DNA of 64,000 nucleotides from Angiostrongylus vasorum (GCA_018806985.1 JADANN010000458.1:3770774-3834773), one strand, 5' to 3'; shown: positions 11,676 to 23,054, numbered from the stretch's first letter. Translations and numbers: made by a program. The notes: generated by a model not told the origin, from the sequence alone.

Positions 11676-11880
11676 AAAACTAGCTGAGAGACATGCGAAA
11701 CGAAAGACATGCATGGTGTGGTGGTGAACGCGTTAGCCACCGGAAAGATTAATGGCGCGTTCGTTCCCCACCGCAGACACTTGCTTTCCGGAGTTTTGCA
11801 AATATCTCTGCATCATTGTGGTTGTATTTCAGCTAATATCCTACCGTAAGAAGTTGTAGTAGACAGCAAATAGAAAGTTT
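11676..11880 (+). mobile_element. Fold-back family A, partial
   Basis: Landmarks 'agctgagagac', 'gaacgcgtt', 'ttgcaaatatctctgcat' and a degenerate end 'gacagcaaata' identify family A. It sits where copies 1 and 3 carry element E. Confidence 0.65.
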
Positions 11881-12104
11881 ACATTATCTAGACACTATTT
11901 CATTCCACTGACCAATTTGACCTCAAAAAGTTCCATTACGAACGCTTGCAGCGTTCATTAAATTTTCACGGACTAGTCCACCCGTATAATCGTGGTGCTA
12001 TTTGGCTTTGCTTGCTTTGGTGTGAGGTGTATTTGCACCAATCTAGCTAATGAGAGCTATCAGACGAACGAACGTCTGCAAAAGAGTTTTATAAAATACT
12101 AGTT

Positions 12105-13370
12105 ACTTACTTGGATTTATGGACATCCCGTCTTCGCGAGTAGTTTGGACTGCCTAACATTTATCTTTCGCTTCGTTTTCGAGCCATTGTCGTTTATGGT
12201 GGGTCATCTACTTCGAACATGGGGAACTCCGCCAGGCACATTCCATGACCCAGAAATCGTTCCTTTCTGCGGATGCAGACGGTTGACGTTAGCTACGAGC
12301 ACGTTCGCCCATGGTTCAGACGGCATCCGAGGAGACGCAAACATTCTCTCTTAGTTTGCTCCACTGTTTCATCTGTTTTGATCATTTATATTTTGATGAT
12401 AGGTGTGCTGTGCACTAGGTTGTAATGGCCATTTTAAATAATTCCAGAAGACATCTTCTAACTCCTCCTTTTTATAGGAGTTTTCGTTGCAAAATACTTC
12501 GTTTAACCAGTTGTAGAACGTATTCTGTTTACTCCCTGCTCCACAGATTGGTGAAAAGGAGTTGAAAGTACTGACTTTCTCATGAGTCCGAAATTGAAGA
12601 CAAAGAATGGTCGTACGACGTGATATCGAGTGAGTCTCACCTAAGAGGAAATAGATGGGCATGCAACGGAGTTAGCGCCACCACCATTTCTTTCGTAGCA
12701 AGTCTTCGCTTCTCAAACAACTATGGTGTCGTTATTTCATCAGCCTTTATCGGTTCTGCTGCTCTCCGTCTTTTATAGGAAGATCAAATGGAATTTGATT
12801 CGGACAGCCACCTCAAGAAGACGATAGAGATCAACCGTAGACGAGGCTGTTTTGGTATTATAGGTGCAGAGTGTGAAGCAGTCTTCGTGGGAAATCGTTG
12901 GGGTATTCGTTTGGTTCGGTGCGAATGATGTCTTCTGTGCGATAAGAGTTTTGATCGCTTTCATGGGTTCTTTCACCGTCCTTTGTGGATGACGAGAACT
13001 TCCAGTGTGCGCGGTTTAGAGACTGGATTATTGCGGGTTAAAGCGATTTGTAGATCCTAAGTGTTAGCTTAGCTGGAGCTTCTCTTAGATCATCACCACC
13101 ACAGACATATGCTGGACCTTGCCGATCAAATGGAGATTGACCCCTTTGTGACTAGTCGATAAAAGGACGGCGACAATTGCTGATTTCGATTTATTTTTTA
13201 GTTTGGTTTCCGGATGCAAACATCGAGGGGTTTCTCACTTTGGCAGAACATGCTGGGAGATAAATCCTCATTATGTGTAGCAGTCGGAGGCCCAGGAACA
13301 CTCCCAGCTACGCTGACTTGGTAGACTTGACTTTTGACGGCGGTAAATTTTGTATATTACTAATTGTAGA
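12105..13370 (-). mobile_element. RTE-type LINE fragment R2, internally deleted
   Basis: Minus strand: a leader like element D (13340-13010), then frame pieces around 12976-12780 (LCTYNTKTASSTVDLYRLLE, an endonuclease N-terminus), then a junction near 12420-12360 to the 3' end (VLVANVNRLH) and the tail 'ccaagtaagtaa' near 12108. The junction is the same as in R1. It is therefore a relic carried by the segmental duplication, not a new insertion. Confidence 0.7.
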
Positions 13371-13609
13371 ATTTAGCTGTCCTTTAAACTCAACTTGCAC
13401 AACATATATGGTAGGTAAACCATAGACTGCATACAAAATAATAGTAAGAAAAATGCTTTGTGCGGCGGGACAAATGGCGAGAAAAAAAATAGGCTATAAG
13501 TGACCTGCATGGTTCTCTGTAATCAGCTCAGAGGCGAGTCGTATATGACTCGTACTTTCGCGTGTGTCTTCTAGTGTTCAGAGTGGAGAAGCTTTTGCCG
13601 TTTATGCAG

Positions 13610-13830
13610 CGCTTCAACAAAGAATAAAATTAACGGTGTCTAAAGATTGCCTCAGTCTATGTGAAAAACGCAGTGTAACGGAAAGTTCGGTCAGTTTGCC
13701 TGATTCAGCATTCGATCTCACACTTCTCATCTCCATATTGTCGTCGTCGTCAGCATCAATGGAGTGCATCGGAGCATATCCCCAAGCGGAAAGCGTTGAC
13801 AATGAACCGAATGAAAATCCGAAAAATGAG
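13610..13830 (+). pseudogene. Zinc-finger gene family, exon 1, copy 2
   Basis: Reads RIKLTVSKDCLSLCEKRSVT through NEPNENPKNE and ends at the conserved donor AATGAG|gtatct. The CERC motif of copies 1 and 3 has become CEKR. The upstream part of the exon is not alignable, so the start is approximate. Confidence 0.5.
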
Positions 13831-13834
13831 GTAT

Positions 13835-14343
13835 CTTCAAGCTAATTTGCTAAGTGAACTGGAAGAAACAAAAATGTGAGATGTAACGGCTGCTTGCTCT
13901 TCTATATGTTCTTTATGTCGCCACCTTATCAGATAGCTACGAACTGTGTTACTCTGCAGTGATGTTGACAAAATTCACCAAATACTAATCTTAAATCCTC
14001 ATAGCTTGTTTAGTTCCTGCCTTTTAGTGCTTGCAGAATACCGCTGACCACCTCTCAGTGAGTCCAGTTAATCAGTTAATTCAACATAACATAATTACGA
14101 TTCCAGACGAATTTTGAAAGTAGATTCCCAAGTCGGCTAACCGAATATAACAAGCATATCTGTTGATTTATAATCTTGCTAGAGGCCAAATTGATTCTCA
14201 AAGTGCAAGTGAAGACATTCCTTCAGACGAATTTGTGGTCACAGTGGTGAAATGGTAATGGGTAATGTCTGGTTTCTCGTTGAATACAACTCTCAAATCT
14301 GTACGGTCTATAGTAAAGGAGTGCTGCTAAGTTAGACAGGTGC
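13835..14343. other. Intron-like sequence of the copy 2 pseudogene
   Basis: Lies between exon 1 and the SINE C insertion. It is weakly alignable to 2390-2830 (inverse) and 37080-37330. No coding signal. Confidence 0.4.
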
Positions 14344-14359
14344 TATTAAAAATTGAGGG

Positions 14360-14739
14360 GGGCGGATATCATAGTGGTAGTGACGTCCGTCATAACGAGC
14401 TTGGTGCTAGTTCGATTCCACTGCTGGCCAATCAAGCCTCTTATCCATCCAGAGTAAGAAAATTGGCACCGGTCTTGTCTGGAAAAAAAGTCACTCTCTG
14501 CAATCCAGTTGGGAGTGCTCCAGCCCGGTTATCTCAGGATTCTAGGCAGAATTCCTCGACCAGCTCTCTACGACATTCAAGATGAAAAGAAAATCTTCAA
14601 ACAGCTACTGAAGCCACGCATAAAAAGTTAGAAGATCTTCGTGAACAATGGATGCGAGGAAACGAATCGATTGTGAGAAGTGCTGGGATCTGCATAGTAG
14701 ACGTGAAGACAGGTCAAATAAAACAAAAAGTGAAAAAAA
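14360..14739 (+). mobile_element. SINE family C, full-length copy with target duplication
   Basis: The flanks 'tattaaaaattgaggg' (14344-14359) and 'tatcaaaattgaaggg' (14740-14755) are a 16-bp target duplication. Copy 1 has the single, uninterrupted site near 2335-2350 (inverse strand). The head is tRNA-like: an A-box-like 'tagtggtagtg' and a B-box-like 'agttcgattcc' about 40 bp later. The middle 'caagcctcttatccatcc...ggtcttgtctgg' is shared with family B. The tail ends in an A-rich 'caaataaaacaaaaagtg'. Such elements are copied in trans by a LINE. Confidence 0.85.
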
Positions 14740-14755
14740 TATCAAAATTGAAGGG

Positions 14756-15880
14756 AGAGTAATTCTACAACAACTCTGAAGAGGATGTTGACAAAGAACA
14801 CCTGTATTATATCCAGTTAGTTTTTAGAAATGTAATGAAGTATCACATATCTGATGCTTCGCTTTGGCCCTTATATCTTATATATATCCCGTATAGTGTC
14901 ATTGAATTTGCGCCCGGTTCTACACACTTTCAATTAGCAACTGTCGAAAGTAAACAGTTACACAAGACGAACTCAGAAGGATTCATATAAAATAAAAGGT
15001 GGGATAGAAAATGATGCTGAACGGTGCACGAAGTCGTACACTGTATTGGCCAGATGTTCAAGGAAAGGGTAGATTAACAGCAGATCTATTTGTGATAAAC
15101 TCTTCATTGGAAAAAGAAGTCACCACATCGCGGAGAGTCTTTAGTATAGCTCCGATCTACTAAGTGCAATGACATTAGCTACCATCTCTGAATTCGAAGT
15201 GACGTTGAGAAATAGAAGTCAACTGTTACAGCTGGTAACTAGGTTTTGTTTTTTGAAATAAGGTTAGTGATCAGTAGTGCATTTATTGAGGGTAGTTCCA
15301 ACCAACCATTCCAATCATGAATTCTTGCTAGGAACTTCTTCTCGAGAACAAACAGCGCTGAAAGGCATTTCTAGCTGACAGTCTCCCTTTGCGTGCATTC
15401 AGAACCTCAGCAACAGCTACGTGCAGAAGCCCATAATATTCGCATCATCGGATATCCTCATGGATGTGAAACATTCAGTAGGCAACGTTAAGCAGTGTGT
15501 TGAATGAATGTTGCTCCGTTTAATTATAGAGAGTAGAGACTTTTAGCAACTACCAACGTTCAAGAGCAGAGCGAAAATTAAGGTTAGGTAAAGGAGATGG
15601 GTGAAAAACACCCGCATTCTACCAGTTGTCGTCATGCTGCAGAGTAATGGCTCACAGGAACGTGTAGAGCTAATCTAAAATTTATCAAAAGCACATGTGG
15701 AACAGTTCTACATAGTGGTTCCTCAGACCACTTAGTGCAGCACAAAGAAGAACGTCCTTCACATCGGGTAATTCATTGGACTATGCAGAATGTCTACTAT
15801 TAGAGGTTACTGGTCACTTACTCCAATGTTTTAGTATCAGTAATTAACGTTAATTTGAAGTAACACTATTGTATTCTTAC
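14756..15880. repeat. High-identity block shared with copy 1
   Basis: Nearly identical to the inverse of 1270-2340. It includes 'ctgaagaggatgttgac' and the palindromic 'atatatatcccgtat' region. It lies in the intron between exons 1 and 2. Confidence 0.65.
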
Positions 15881-15883
15881 AAG

Positions 15884-16064
15884 TCGCCTCCTGTGAATGA
15901 CGAGATGGAGGAGTCTGAGCTAGTAGCGTGCGGATCAGCGCTTCTGCAACAAGTATCAGACAATTTCTCGTCGCACGACAAGAAGGCTAAGGCGAGCTTT
16001 CACGTCTCAGGCTTGGTTTCGATCAGGGAAAAGGGTCCTGGAAGTGCCCCCGAAACAGTGCCAG
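15884..16064 (+). pseudogene. Zinc-finger gene family, exon 2, copy 2
   Basis: A 181-nt exon with acceptor 'ttcttacaag' and donor 'gtttgt'. It encodes SPPVNDEMEESELVACGSAL and onwards to GPGSAPETVP. The frame is fully open here. Copy 3 has a stop and a 1-nt loss in the same exon. Confidence 0.55.
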
Positions 16065-16536
16065 GTTTGTTCTATAGTACGTCTTCAGTTGGATTGATCA
16101 TCCTGATTTGTGACTTCATAACTTTTTAATTAACGTCGAAAATTAAAACATTAATATTTATTACCACTTACTAATTTTGTACTCTTAAGTTTTCACATGG
16201 CGAATTGACCTTACTTATGAGAATGTTTATAAACAAACTAAGCAGTTTAGTTGTGCGAGCAATGGATTACGGCAAAGAATACGCGCGTTCACGTCGCTGC
16301 CCATCTTACTATGAGAAGGTATGTTAGAGTATACTCTTGACGAAATCGTTCTTTCTATTTGATCCATTTGATGCATGAAGTAGGTTGGGGACATAATGAG
16401 CCAAGTTCTATGTCTTTTCTTTTCAACAGAGTGAAACAGTTCACAGGATCGACTTTCCATTAACTTCGGCATTGGATTATAAATTCGTCGTTTTCTTTCT
16501 CAGCAATCACGAGGTTATTAAACCGTATACGTTTAC

Positions 16537-16903
16537 AATGCTGAGATATTTGCAAAACTCCGGACCGCAGTAGACAGTAAATAACAAGTTGAAATTGTGA
16601 TTATAACTGCACCCTCAGCTTAACTGGGTTCGTTGCCGATTTGGGCTCCCCAGATCAATCCCGGTGACGGGTGATTGCTGACGGCAGAAGATCGATAGGA
16701 CTACCTGAGAAACAGGCGAAACGAAGGACCCGCATGGTGTGGTGGTGAACGCGTTACTCCCCGGAAAGGACAATAGCGCGTACGTTCCCCACCGCAGACA
16801 CCTGCGGTCCGGAGTTTTGCAAATATCTCAGCATTGTAGAAGTTAGATTTCGCAACATACGCTGCCGTTAAAAAGAATAGGCAGTAAATAAAAAAGGTTA
16901 ATA
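16537..16903 (+). mobile_element. Fold-back family A insertion in PLE P1
   Basis: Bounded by a perfect 12-bp duplication, gtatacgtttac, at 16525-16536 and 16904-16915. Inside are 'tgctgagatatttgc', the 'cctcagcttaactgggtt' block, and the end 'gcagtaaata'. The uninterrupted homologous site is in P2 near 28405. This makes the copy a clean reference for the family's ends. Confidence 0.85.
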
Positions 16904-16949
16904 GTATACGTTTACTTCCATACAATAACACACATACAACACAATCGTA

Positions 16950-16985
16950 GCTGACGTTTCGGCAGAATCGCCTTCTTCAGAGCCT
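16950..16985 (-). ncRNA. Hammerhead-ribozyme-like motif in P1
   Basis: Minus strand order: GGCT, CTGAAGA, A, GGC-loop-GCC (stem II), GAAA, CGTC, AGC. The core residues CUGANGA and GAAA are intact; position 7 is the tolerant one. GTC is a valid cleavage triplet, and GCT/AGC form stem I. The ACGT after GAA is self-complementary, so stem III would need a dimer. One unpaired A at the base of stem II is a weakness. Confidence 0.55.
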
Positions 16986-17630
16986 AAAACGGTACACTAA
17001 TACACAACTTGCTAGCTCAAACACTTCAATAACACAAACAGAGAGATGAAAATCTGCATGATAGTTACAAGATCTACGGCTTCTCGAAAAACCCACCGCG
17101 TTCTTCACCTGTCTTCCACCGATGAAGAACAGCACCTCAGATTCGCGTGTGGTTGACGACTGCACCTCCCCACATCAACGATCGATACGAAGGTACGGGG
17201 CGAGATCAGGCGTAATCTCGGTGCATTCCTCCTGCTATTCATTGTAAGGTTTTTGGCATTTATCCAAAAAGCCTCGAGGACTTTGCGCGTTGGTGTTTAA
17301 GGATCCCGTGCGAGGATAGCGACTTTTACATCAAAACCGTCTCCGCTATGTTTTTGTATCCTATGCGTGCCTAGTGGCCTGCCTTGTCTTGCTTTTCGTT
17401 TGCCATCTAGGTGCTCTTTTATGCGGATACATAAGAGTCTGCCCGTTTCACCAATATATTCGTCTCCACAATTATCGTTCAGATTTTCATCTTTCTGTTT
17501 GTGCTGTTGAAGCGTTTGACCTAGTAAATAGTATATCAGAGTGAAATAGTTCGGAACCATATCTAACAAGTCGAGTACTTAATGGAAAAGAATAATAGAT
17601 ATTTTCATATGTTGGATATGGAGAAGAAAC

Positions 17631-18012
17631 TTCCCAAAGGTTTACCGCCTTATCGTGGCTGGGAAGTGTTCCTGGACGCTGGACTGCGATGTACAACGGT
17701 GGGATTCATCCCTCGGCAGGGTCCCTTAAGCTGAGGTCTCCGGGGTTTCCATCAGGGTGCCCAGTTAAGAGTAAACCAATACCAGGATCTACCATCGTCC
17801 TGGTATCAAACTAGCCGCATCGTGGCAAATCTCTCTGATTCACAAGGGTAGCGACTGACTAGCGTGATGACGACCTAAGGGCTTCGCCAGGTTGACTTCG
17901 AGACTTCAGGGAAACACAGTGGTTGAGCCAGCAAAACTCCGGGAAAATGGAGATTATGCTGGGGTCCACAAAACCAGTGAGGACAGGCTGACCAAGTATC
18001 CAAGTAGTGATA
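17631..18012 (+). mobile_element. SINE-like element D
   Basis: Plus-strand copy from 'aggtttaccgcctta' to 'gaccaagtatccaagtag'. It holds the same internal landmarks as the other D copies ('gtaaaccaataccagga', 'gtcctggtatcaaac'). It sits between PLE P1 and the distal half of copy 2. Confidence 0.75.
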
Positions 18013-18384
18013 TCGTAAAGTAGAATCCAATAAACCATTTTGAACGGGAAACTTGAATGATACAACTGTGTTCAAGGAAAAATTTTACCATTGAGAATGG
18101 AAGAAATTTCTTGCACCTCTTCATTTTTGACAAAAAAAAAGAGGCAGAGTTGTTTACTGAGGAACATCAGGATTTTTTGAAGTTCTAAAGCAACGAATGT
18201 CTGGAAGACATGAGCAGCTTCTTCTTTGTTGGCTTTTTTTTCTCAGAGGTAGATGACGAGGCGCTTATGAAAGTGGTGGCTGATTGATCCAATGAGTATG
18301 GTGTGAGATCCAGCGTTTTACATACTAGCTCGTTCCAATTTCCAATACTAGTTGCTCAATGTGATTGTTCTTTCAGAGGATGTT

Positions 18385-18570
18385 ATCTGATGAACAAAGT
18401 ATATATAACTTCAATGATGCTGAGATATTTGCAAAACTCCGGACCGCAAATGTTTGCGGTGGGGAACGAACGTGCTATTGTCCTTTCCGGGGGGTAACGC
18501 GTTCAGCATCATTGAAGTTATATTTCGCAATGTACCCTGCTGTTAAAAAGAGTAGGCAGTAAATAATAGC
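18385..18570 (+). mobile_element. Fold-back family A, short copy
   Basis: Contains 'gctgagatatttgcaaaact', 'ggtggggaacgaacg' and then directly the inverted end 'gagtaggcagtaaata'. This is the short form with the inner body and both inverted ends but no CTGCAG tail, like 51241-51431. Confidence 0.7.
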
Positions 18571-18653
18571 TTGGAAAGTATATATGCTTGACGATTTTTA
18601 ATGTATATCATCATTTCCATGCTATCTCTTCTCGGCTGTGGTTATTCCGTCAG

Positions 18654-18743
18654 AACTCAGAAAGCTACGATGAATTGTTACAGTTGCAGACCACCAAATA
18701 GTCACCATAACTTTCGTTGGACGGAAATTAGGACTTGTTAACT
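18654..18743 (+). pseudogene. Zinc-finger gene family, SES-rich exon, copy 2
   Basis: About 90 nt between acceptor 'ccgtcag' and donor 'gtttac', against 89 nt at 30485-30573 (minus). The shared protein core is RPPNSHHN(F/L)RW(T/M)EIRT. A 1-nt difference shifts the frame between the two copies, so at least one is broken. Confidence 0.4.
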
Positions 18744-18984
18744 GTTTACTGGTCCAACATTGCACTGAATCTTCTCAGTTGTCGTGTAGGTTGTCGTCTT
18801 TTCCTCGAACATCGTGCTGCTAAAGAGAAACAGGTCTCTCTTGTTGCCAAAAAAAGGTCCAAAGCAGGATTTCTTAAATTTTCGTATATTTTAAATACTA
18901 GTCTAGTACTACTCCTATATAGAGCTACCAAGCTTTGTTACCACCTCAATCTTTAGAATGAAGATTGATTGCTGGTTGTCCTGG

Positions 18985-19056
18985 TCGATTGTGTGAAGTG
19001 TGGGATCCATAGAATAGACGTGAAGACGGGTCGGATAAAATGAAATAAAAAATAAC
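18985..19056 (+). mobile_element. SINE family C, 3' end only
   Basis: Contains 'tagacgtgaagacgggtcg' and the A-rich end 'ataaaatgaaataaaa', matching the last 70 bp of the full copy. It is 5' truncated. Confidence 0.55.
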
Positions 19057-19300
19057 TTCTAAAAAAAAGGCCACAGAGCCTCAAGTAAAGTTTGGCCGGT
19101 TATATAAGAGATAAACTTGAAGATGAGACATTAGCCATATAAGGAATAAATATTAATTGTAAGAAATGTCTATAAACCCACGAAACAAAAACGCAATAAT
19201 TGGTTATTGCAACAGTCTAATACGTGAGGTTGAATATCTCAGGTTGATCGCGTGGTTAATAAACTTTCAATTTCAGCGTTAGTGAATGCTTTGAGTTTAG

Positions 19301-19412
19301 GCTACGTTGCACAGTATGCGGCCAAGGTTTCGATCGAATGAATCGCGCCTCTGTTCACATCGACAGGTGCCATCCCGATGATCCAACGGCGAAAGTGGAA
19401 TCAGCTATGTTA
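19301..19412 (+). pseudogene. Zinc-finger gene family, C2H2 exon, copy 2
   Basis: A 112-nt exon with acceptor 'gagtttag'. It encodes LRCTVCGQGFDRMNRASVH followed by IDRCH, a C-x2-C-x12-H-x4-H zinc finger, then PDDPTAKVESAML. The sister exon at 28955-29066 (minus) has exactly the same length and finger residues. C2H2 fingers usually bind DNA or RNA; the target here is unknown. The finger itself is intact. Confidence 0.65.
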
Positions 19413-19758
19413 GTTCCGCTGTAAATATCCTTTTTAAGACAGCTTCCGTATACTTTGTATGGCGTCAAAACTGGCTTTGAGTGGTTGTAAATGTAGTTAG
19501 TAGTTGCAGAGAAAGAAATCAATCTCATTAATGCACTCCGACAGCTTAGAATGCACAAAGTAAACAAGGGTCTAGTTGGAATAAATATGTATCTTTGCTT
19601 TTTGTTCCGGTTAACGATGTCTATTCCAAATGTCTGGAACCAATTTTACAGCACTCAGAACTTGTTTAGATGATGATTTAGTTCCTAGAGACCGGACCGC
19701 ACTCAGTTGTGGGAACGTTGGACGGTACAATTTTTGAATACAGCACATTTGTTTTCAG

Positions 19759-19850
19759 GAAAAGACCTTATGGAATAACTAACCAGAGGATCGTAGTAAA
19801 TGATCTTGCAAATAGTCCATTACGTAGGAGTGGCTATCGCTTTGCGATCC
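19759..19850 (+). pseudogene. Zinc-finger gene family, RPYGI exon, copy 2
   Basis: Acceptor 'ttgttttcag', then RPYGITNQRIVVNDLANSPL. The sister exon at 27735-27828 (minus) reads RPYGITKQEFVVNDPSNSRL. The 3' boundary is unclear. No domain recognised. Confidence 0.45.
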
Positions 19851-20048
19851 ACATGTGGTGCCCCTCAATGGATTCTGTTAAAAACGTTTTAAAAGTTGCC
19901 CACAAACTATTATACAGAACCTCCTAAAATAGTTTTCTGTAGTAAAAGCTGAAACTGGAAGTAGCGACTTTTCCAGAAACTTTTGACTCACAGAATAGTT
20001 CTTTATTCTGTGGTTCCCTTAATTTCTGGAAGGTTTCCGATAAATCAG

Positions 20049-20225
20049 GCACAGCCATAGGAGCAGCATTGAAGTGGTCTCTATGAACGTTTTCGAACTC
20101 TGATGTTTTCCTTTCTTAATATGGTATTCTTAAGGAATGCTGAACGACGAAAGCAAATCGACATGCTGGTGCTGCAGTGCTTTCCTCGTCGGAAGCTCGC
20201 TAATCCGTCAAATGAAATGAATTGA
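20049..20225 (+). pseudogene. Zinc-finger gene family, last exon, copy 2
   Basis: Begins after 'aaatcag' and ends at TGA. It reads HRSSIEVVSMNVFEL, then, after small indels relative to copy 3, MVFLRNAERRKQIDMLVLQC and FPRRKLANPSNEMN. The frame is interrupted by a stop after FEL, so this copy is a pseudogene at this exon. Confidence 0.5.
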
Positions 20226-20390
20226 AGAAACTCGCGCAAGGTGGCAGACTTTTGTTCTGCCCTGCATTACAGTTGACATAGATTTTCAACCTGTTTCTTG
20301 GTTGTAATTGCGCAGTGCTTCCCTATAAATGTTCTGTTGATATTGTTCTGTTTGTATTAAAAAGGATATGCGAACCATCATCTTTTCCGT

Positions 20391-22560
20391 GGCACTAGAA
20401 TACCCTCACCTGTTTGCGGATAGAAAGTCCAAGTCTTTCCCATCCTGCAGAACCTGCTGGCGGTGAACACCCATCTATACATAGAAGTATATGTATGCAA
20501 GTTGAACCAGTCACAACAATACATCGTGCATTTCAGATAAAAGACCACCCAAAATCCTTTATTTTGGACCGGATGAGCACCTAATCGTAAATGTAAACTT
20601 CTTAAGCAGTTCCTTCTACAACTAAACGATAGCAAACAGATGTTAAATAGACCAGTGAATAGTAGGAACATAGGAACCTTACAATGCGATAAGAAGGATG
20701 CTCGAGAGAAGAAAACTACTGGCAGAGCAATTGCTGCTGTAAAAGTAAAGGAAGCATTGCAAACAGATGTCTCTACGCTTTTCATAACAAACATGGAGAT
20801 GTGAAATCTGATCTGAATGTAAGTGGCGTCAGTGCATTTGACATGACGCAGATGTCATAATTGCGCATTTTGTCGGGAGTGAAATATTTCTTCGTCACCT
20901 AGAATTTCATAATCAGAACTAATTTCATGTAATACGTACCTTTAAGTAGGAACTTATTCCTATAGAGAACCACTTACATTGCTCCACTTGCGCACAGTTC
21001 GTCTAGTAGGAATCGAAGATTCAAAGAATTTCAGAACAAACGCTTAAAAAGAAAGAATAAAACTCGAAGAAATCGCTTCAATGAAAAAAGAGTGTAGACA
21101 CAAACCAGTGGCACCTAGTGCTGGCACCAACCTCCCCTCAATGCTCACCACTCTTCCGAGATAATTCCCGCAATTTGGCCTACTGCAGAACATCTAAAAC
21201 TATACTTGATGGTGAAAAAAAACAGGACGGCACTGACGTAATGGTTAAAAAGAAACAATGGCACGCCTTGTGACTCGGAGAAATACAGCTCTGCACGACA
21301 TGACGAATCCATAATGCGGAGCGAACTATTCGCACAGTACACAATGAAGACCATCCCCTCTGCACCACAACACTTGTTGTTTAACCTCTACACGACGAAG
21401 ACGATTTTGCAGAAACACATGGTAATTTCTTAAATAATAGAGTAGTAGAAGAGTAGCAAACTTTGCAGGCTTATAGAAGAGGCGCTGCTCCATCACTAAG
21501 AAAAGTAGATAATCCCAGTAGACAATTTTTTTCAATTGTAACATCGTTTTAACCCATTATTCTGAAAAAATTGTAAATGCAACAAAGATTTCGAAGCATC
21601 TCATGTGAGTACGGTAGCCGTACAGATGCAGTGGAAGGCACCATTATTTTCTGCTAGAACGAATTCCGTTGTTCAACTTCTTTCGTCTTCGAAATACGAT
21701 TTCCGCGAAAAAAACGGAAAGAAATTGTATTGTGGCCGCCAAAGCATCAGAATCTCATCATGGTAAAGCGAGAAGAGTTTCATCTTGCTGAGAAAGATCT
21801 CTTGATTCCAGCCACTTTTTTTGGTTCAAAGTTGAAAGATATTTGAAAGAGAGAGAAAGAGTTCGCTTTCGTTTAGCAGTTATAGAGGTTATGCCGACAT
21901 GTAAGTGTTAAGACAGAATCTACCTAACAACGTTAAAAAACCAGTGCCAGCACCAGACTTGTTTATAGAAAACCCAACTCCTGATTCTTCAACCGCCATT
22001 AACATAATCGCAATGACGCCTAATTGATCGTGAAGTGCCCATGGAATAACGCCACATTTTCTCGCCGACTCACTATGACCCTTGAGAAGGTCAAAACCGG
22101 CCACAGTGTCCCGCAATTTTGATGCTTAACCTGTTTTTCATCATATAATTCGCTTTTTTTCAGCGTTTTGAAAGAATTCTGCGTTTCTCTTGTGCTACGT
22201 ATGTCCAATGTTCATCTATAGAACACGCTCCACCCCCCCCACCCCAGCCCACCTCATGTCTTTTGGTGCACGCACAGCTCTCTTATGTCACGAAAAAAAA
22301 CCCGCCCACTGTGCATTCATATGCGGGCAGCACTCAATGAAGTTGGGTTAGTTCGGCGTGGAATATTACGATGTTTAACTTTACTTCTGATATTCTCTCA
22401 TTCCATATAATAGCAAAAAGTCAGCATAGCGAGTGAAAATTAGAAAACGAGTTGTTTGTCAAAAAAGGACGCTGCACTCTGCATGCAATGCTTGTTCTTA
22501 GAAAACTTACGACAATTTTTCGGTGATCGATGAATTTCAGGAGTTGGAAAATTAAAGTTT
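20391..22560. other. No supported feature
   Basis: About 2.2 kb between copies 2 and 3 with only short chance frames. A C-run (22230-22245) and AT-rich stretches are present. No match to the repeat families in this window was noticed. Confidence 0.4.
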
Positions 22561-22776
22561 TTGCAAAGCAAACTTTGCTCTACCGTGTCATTGTTTTGGC
22601 CCAATCTTAGGCCTCGTGAGATCTATGTCTATGTCTATAAGAGCTATGTCTACACTTTCAATGTTTGGGAAAGGGTTGACAAAACCGATTTGTCGGACTT
22701 GCTTTCCTCGATTTCACCACGGTTGATTTTCGTAAAATGGCAAGTCCTACTAGTAATTCGTTGTTGGTATGACTAT

Positions 22777-23029
22777 TCTAACGCGTGGAATCGATCCCCG
22801 CGCCCACGGCTCACCAAGCCTTCCATCCCTCCGGGGTCGGTAAATTGATACCAGACTTGTCTGGGAGGATAACACCACTAGCTCGATACATCGGTAGGTC
22901 ATCGCGAGTCATTGTAGAGGCCAGATATGTATTCAATCACCTCCAAACGATGCTTAATGAAGTCGAATGCATGGCGTTTTCCCTAAAGGGATTGATCAAC
23001 GTCGAGAGCTTAATCCTTTATCCTTTATG
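22777..23029 (+). mobile_element. SINE family B, 5' truncated
   Basis: Starts at the B-box region (ggaatcgatcccc) and continues through 'accaagccttccatccctcc', 'cagacttgtctgggagg', 'acgatgcttaatgaagtcg' to 'gagagcttaatcctttatcc'. The A-box part is missing. Confidence 0.8.
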
Positions 23030-23054
23030 ACTATTCTGTTCCATACGAAATAAT

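Larger units (their letters stand above)
16330..17560 (-). pseudogene. PLE fragment P1 (GIY-YIG end and 3' region)
   Basis: Minus strand from about 17500: DEYIGETGRLLCIRIKEHLD and PLGTHRIQKHSGDGF, the GIY-YIG-type endonuclease segment typical of Penelope-like elements, then RKVLEAFWINAKN after a stop. A hammerhead-like core follows at 16950-16985, then the PLE 3' region. The 3' region is interrupted by a family A insertion (16537-16903) and resumes to about 16330. The RT domain is missing. Confidence 0.75.
10480..20390 (+). repeat. Duplicated segment, copy 2 (inverted)
   Basis: Read on the minus strand, this region follows the same order as copy 3: terminal exons, zinc-finger exon, exon 2, exon 1, RTE fragment, unclassified block. 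Positions 10.5-16.3 kb also mirror copy 1 (coordinate sums of about 16.7-17.8 kb throughout). Private insertions are a PLE fragment and element D (16.33-18.01 kb), SINE C (14360-14739) and family A copies. Identity is uneven: 14.75-15.8 kb against 1.3-2.35 kb is nearly identical by eye, the rest clearly lower. Confidence 0.8.

Noticed and set aside
18247..18300. Possible 54-nt exon shared with 30692-30745
   Set aside because: Splice-like borders are conserved in both copies, but no reading frame is open in both: the best one meets the same TGA in each copy.
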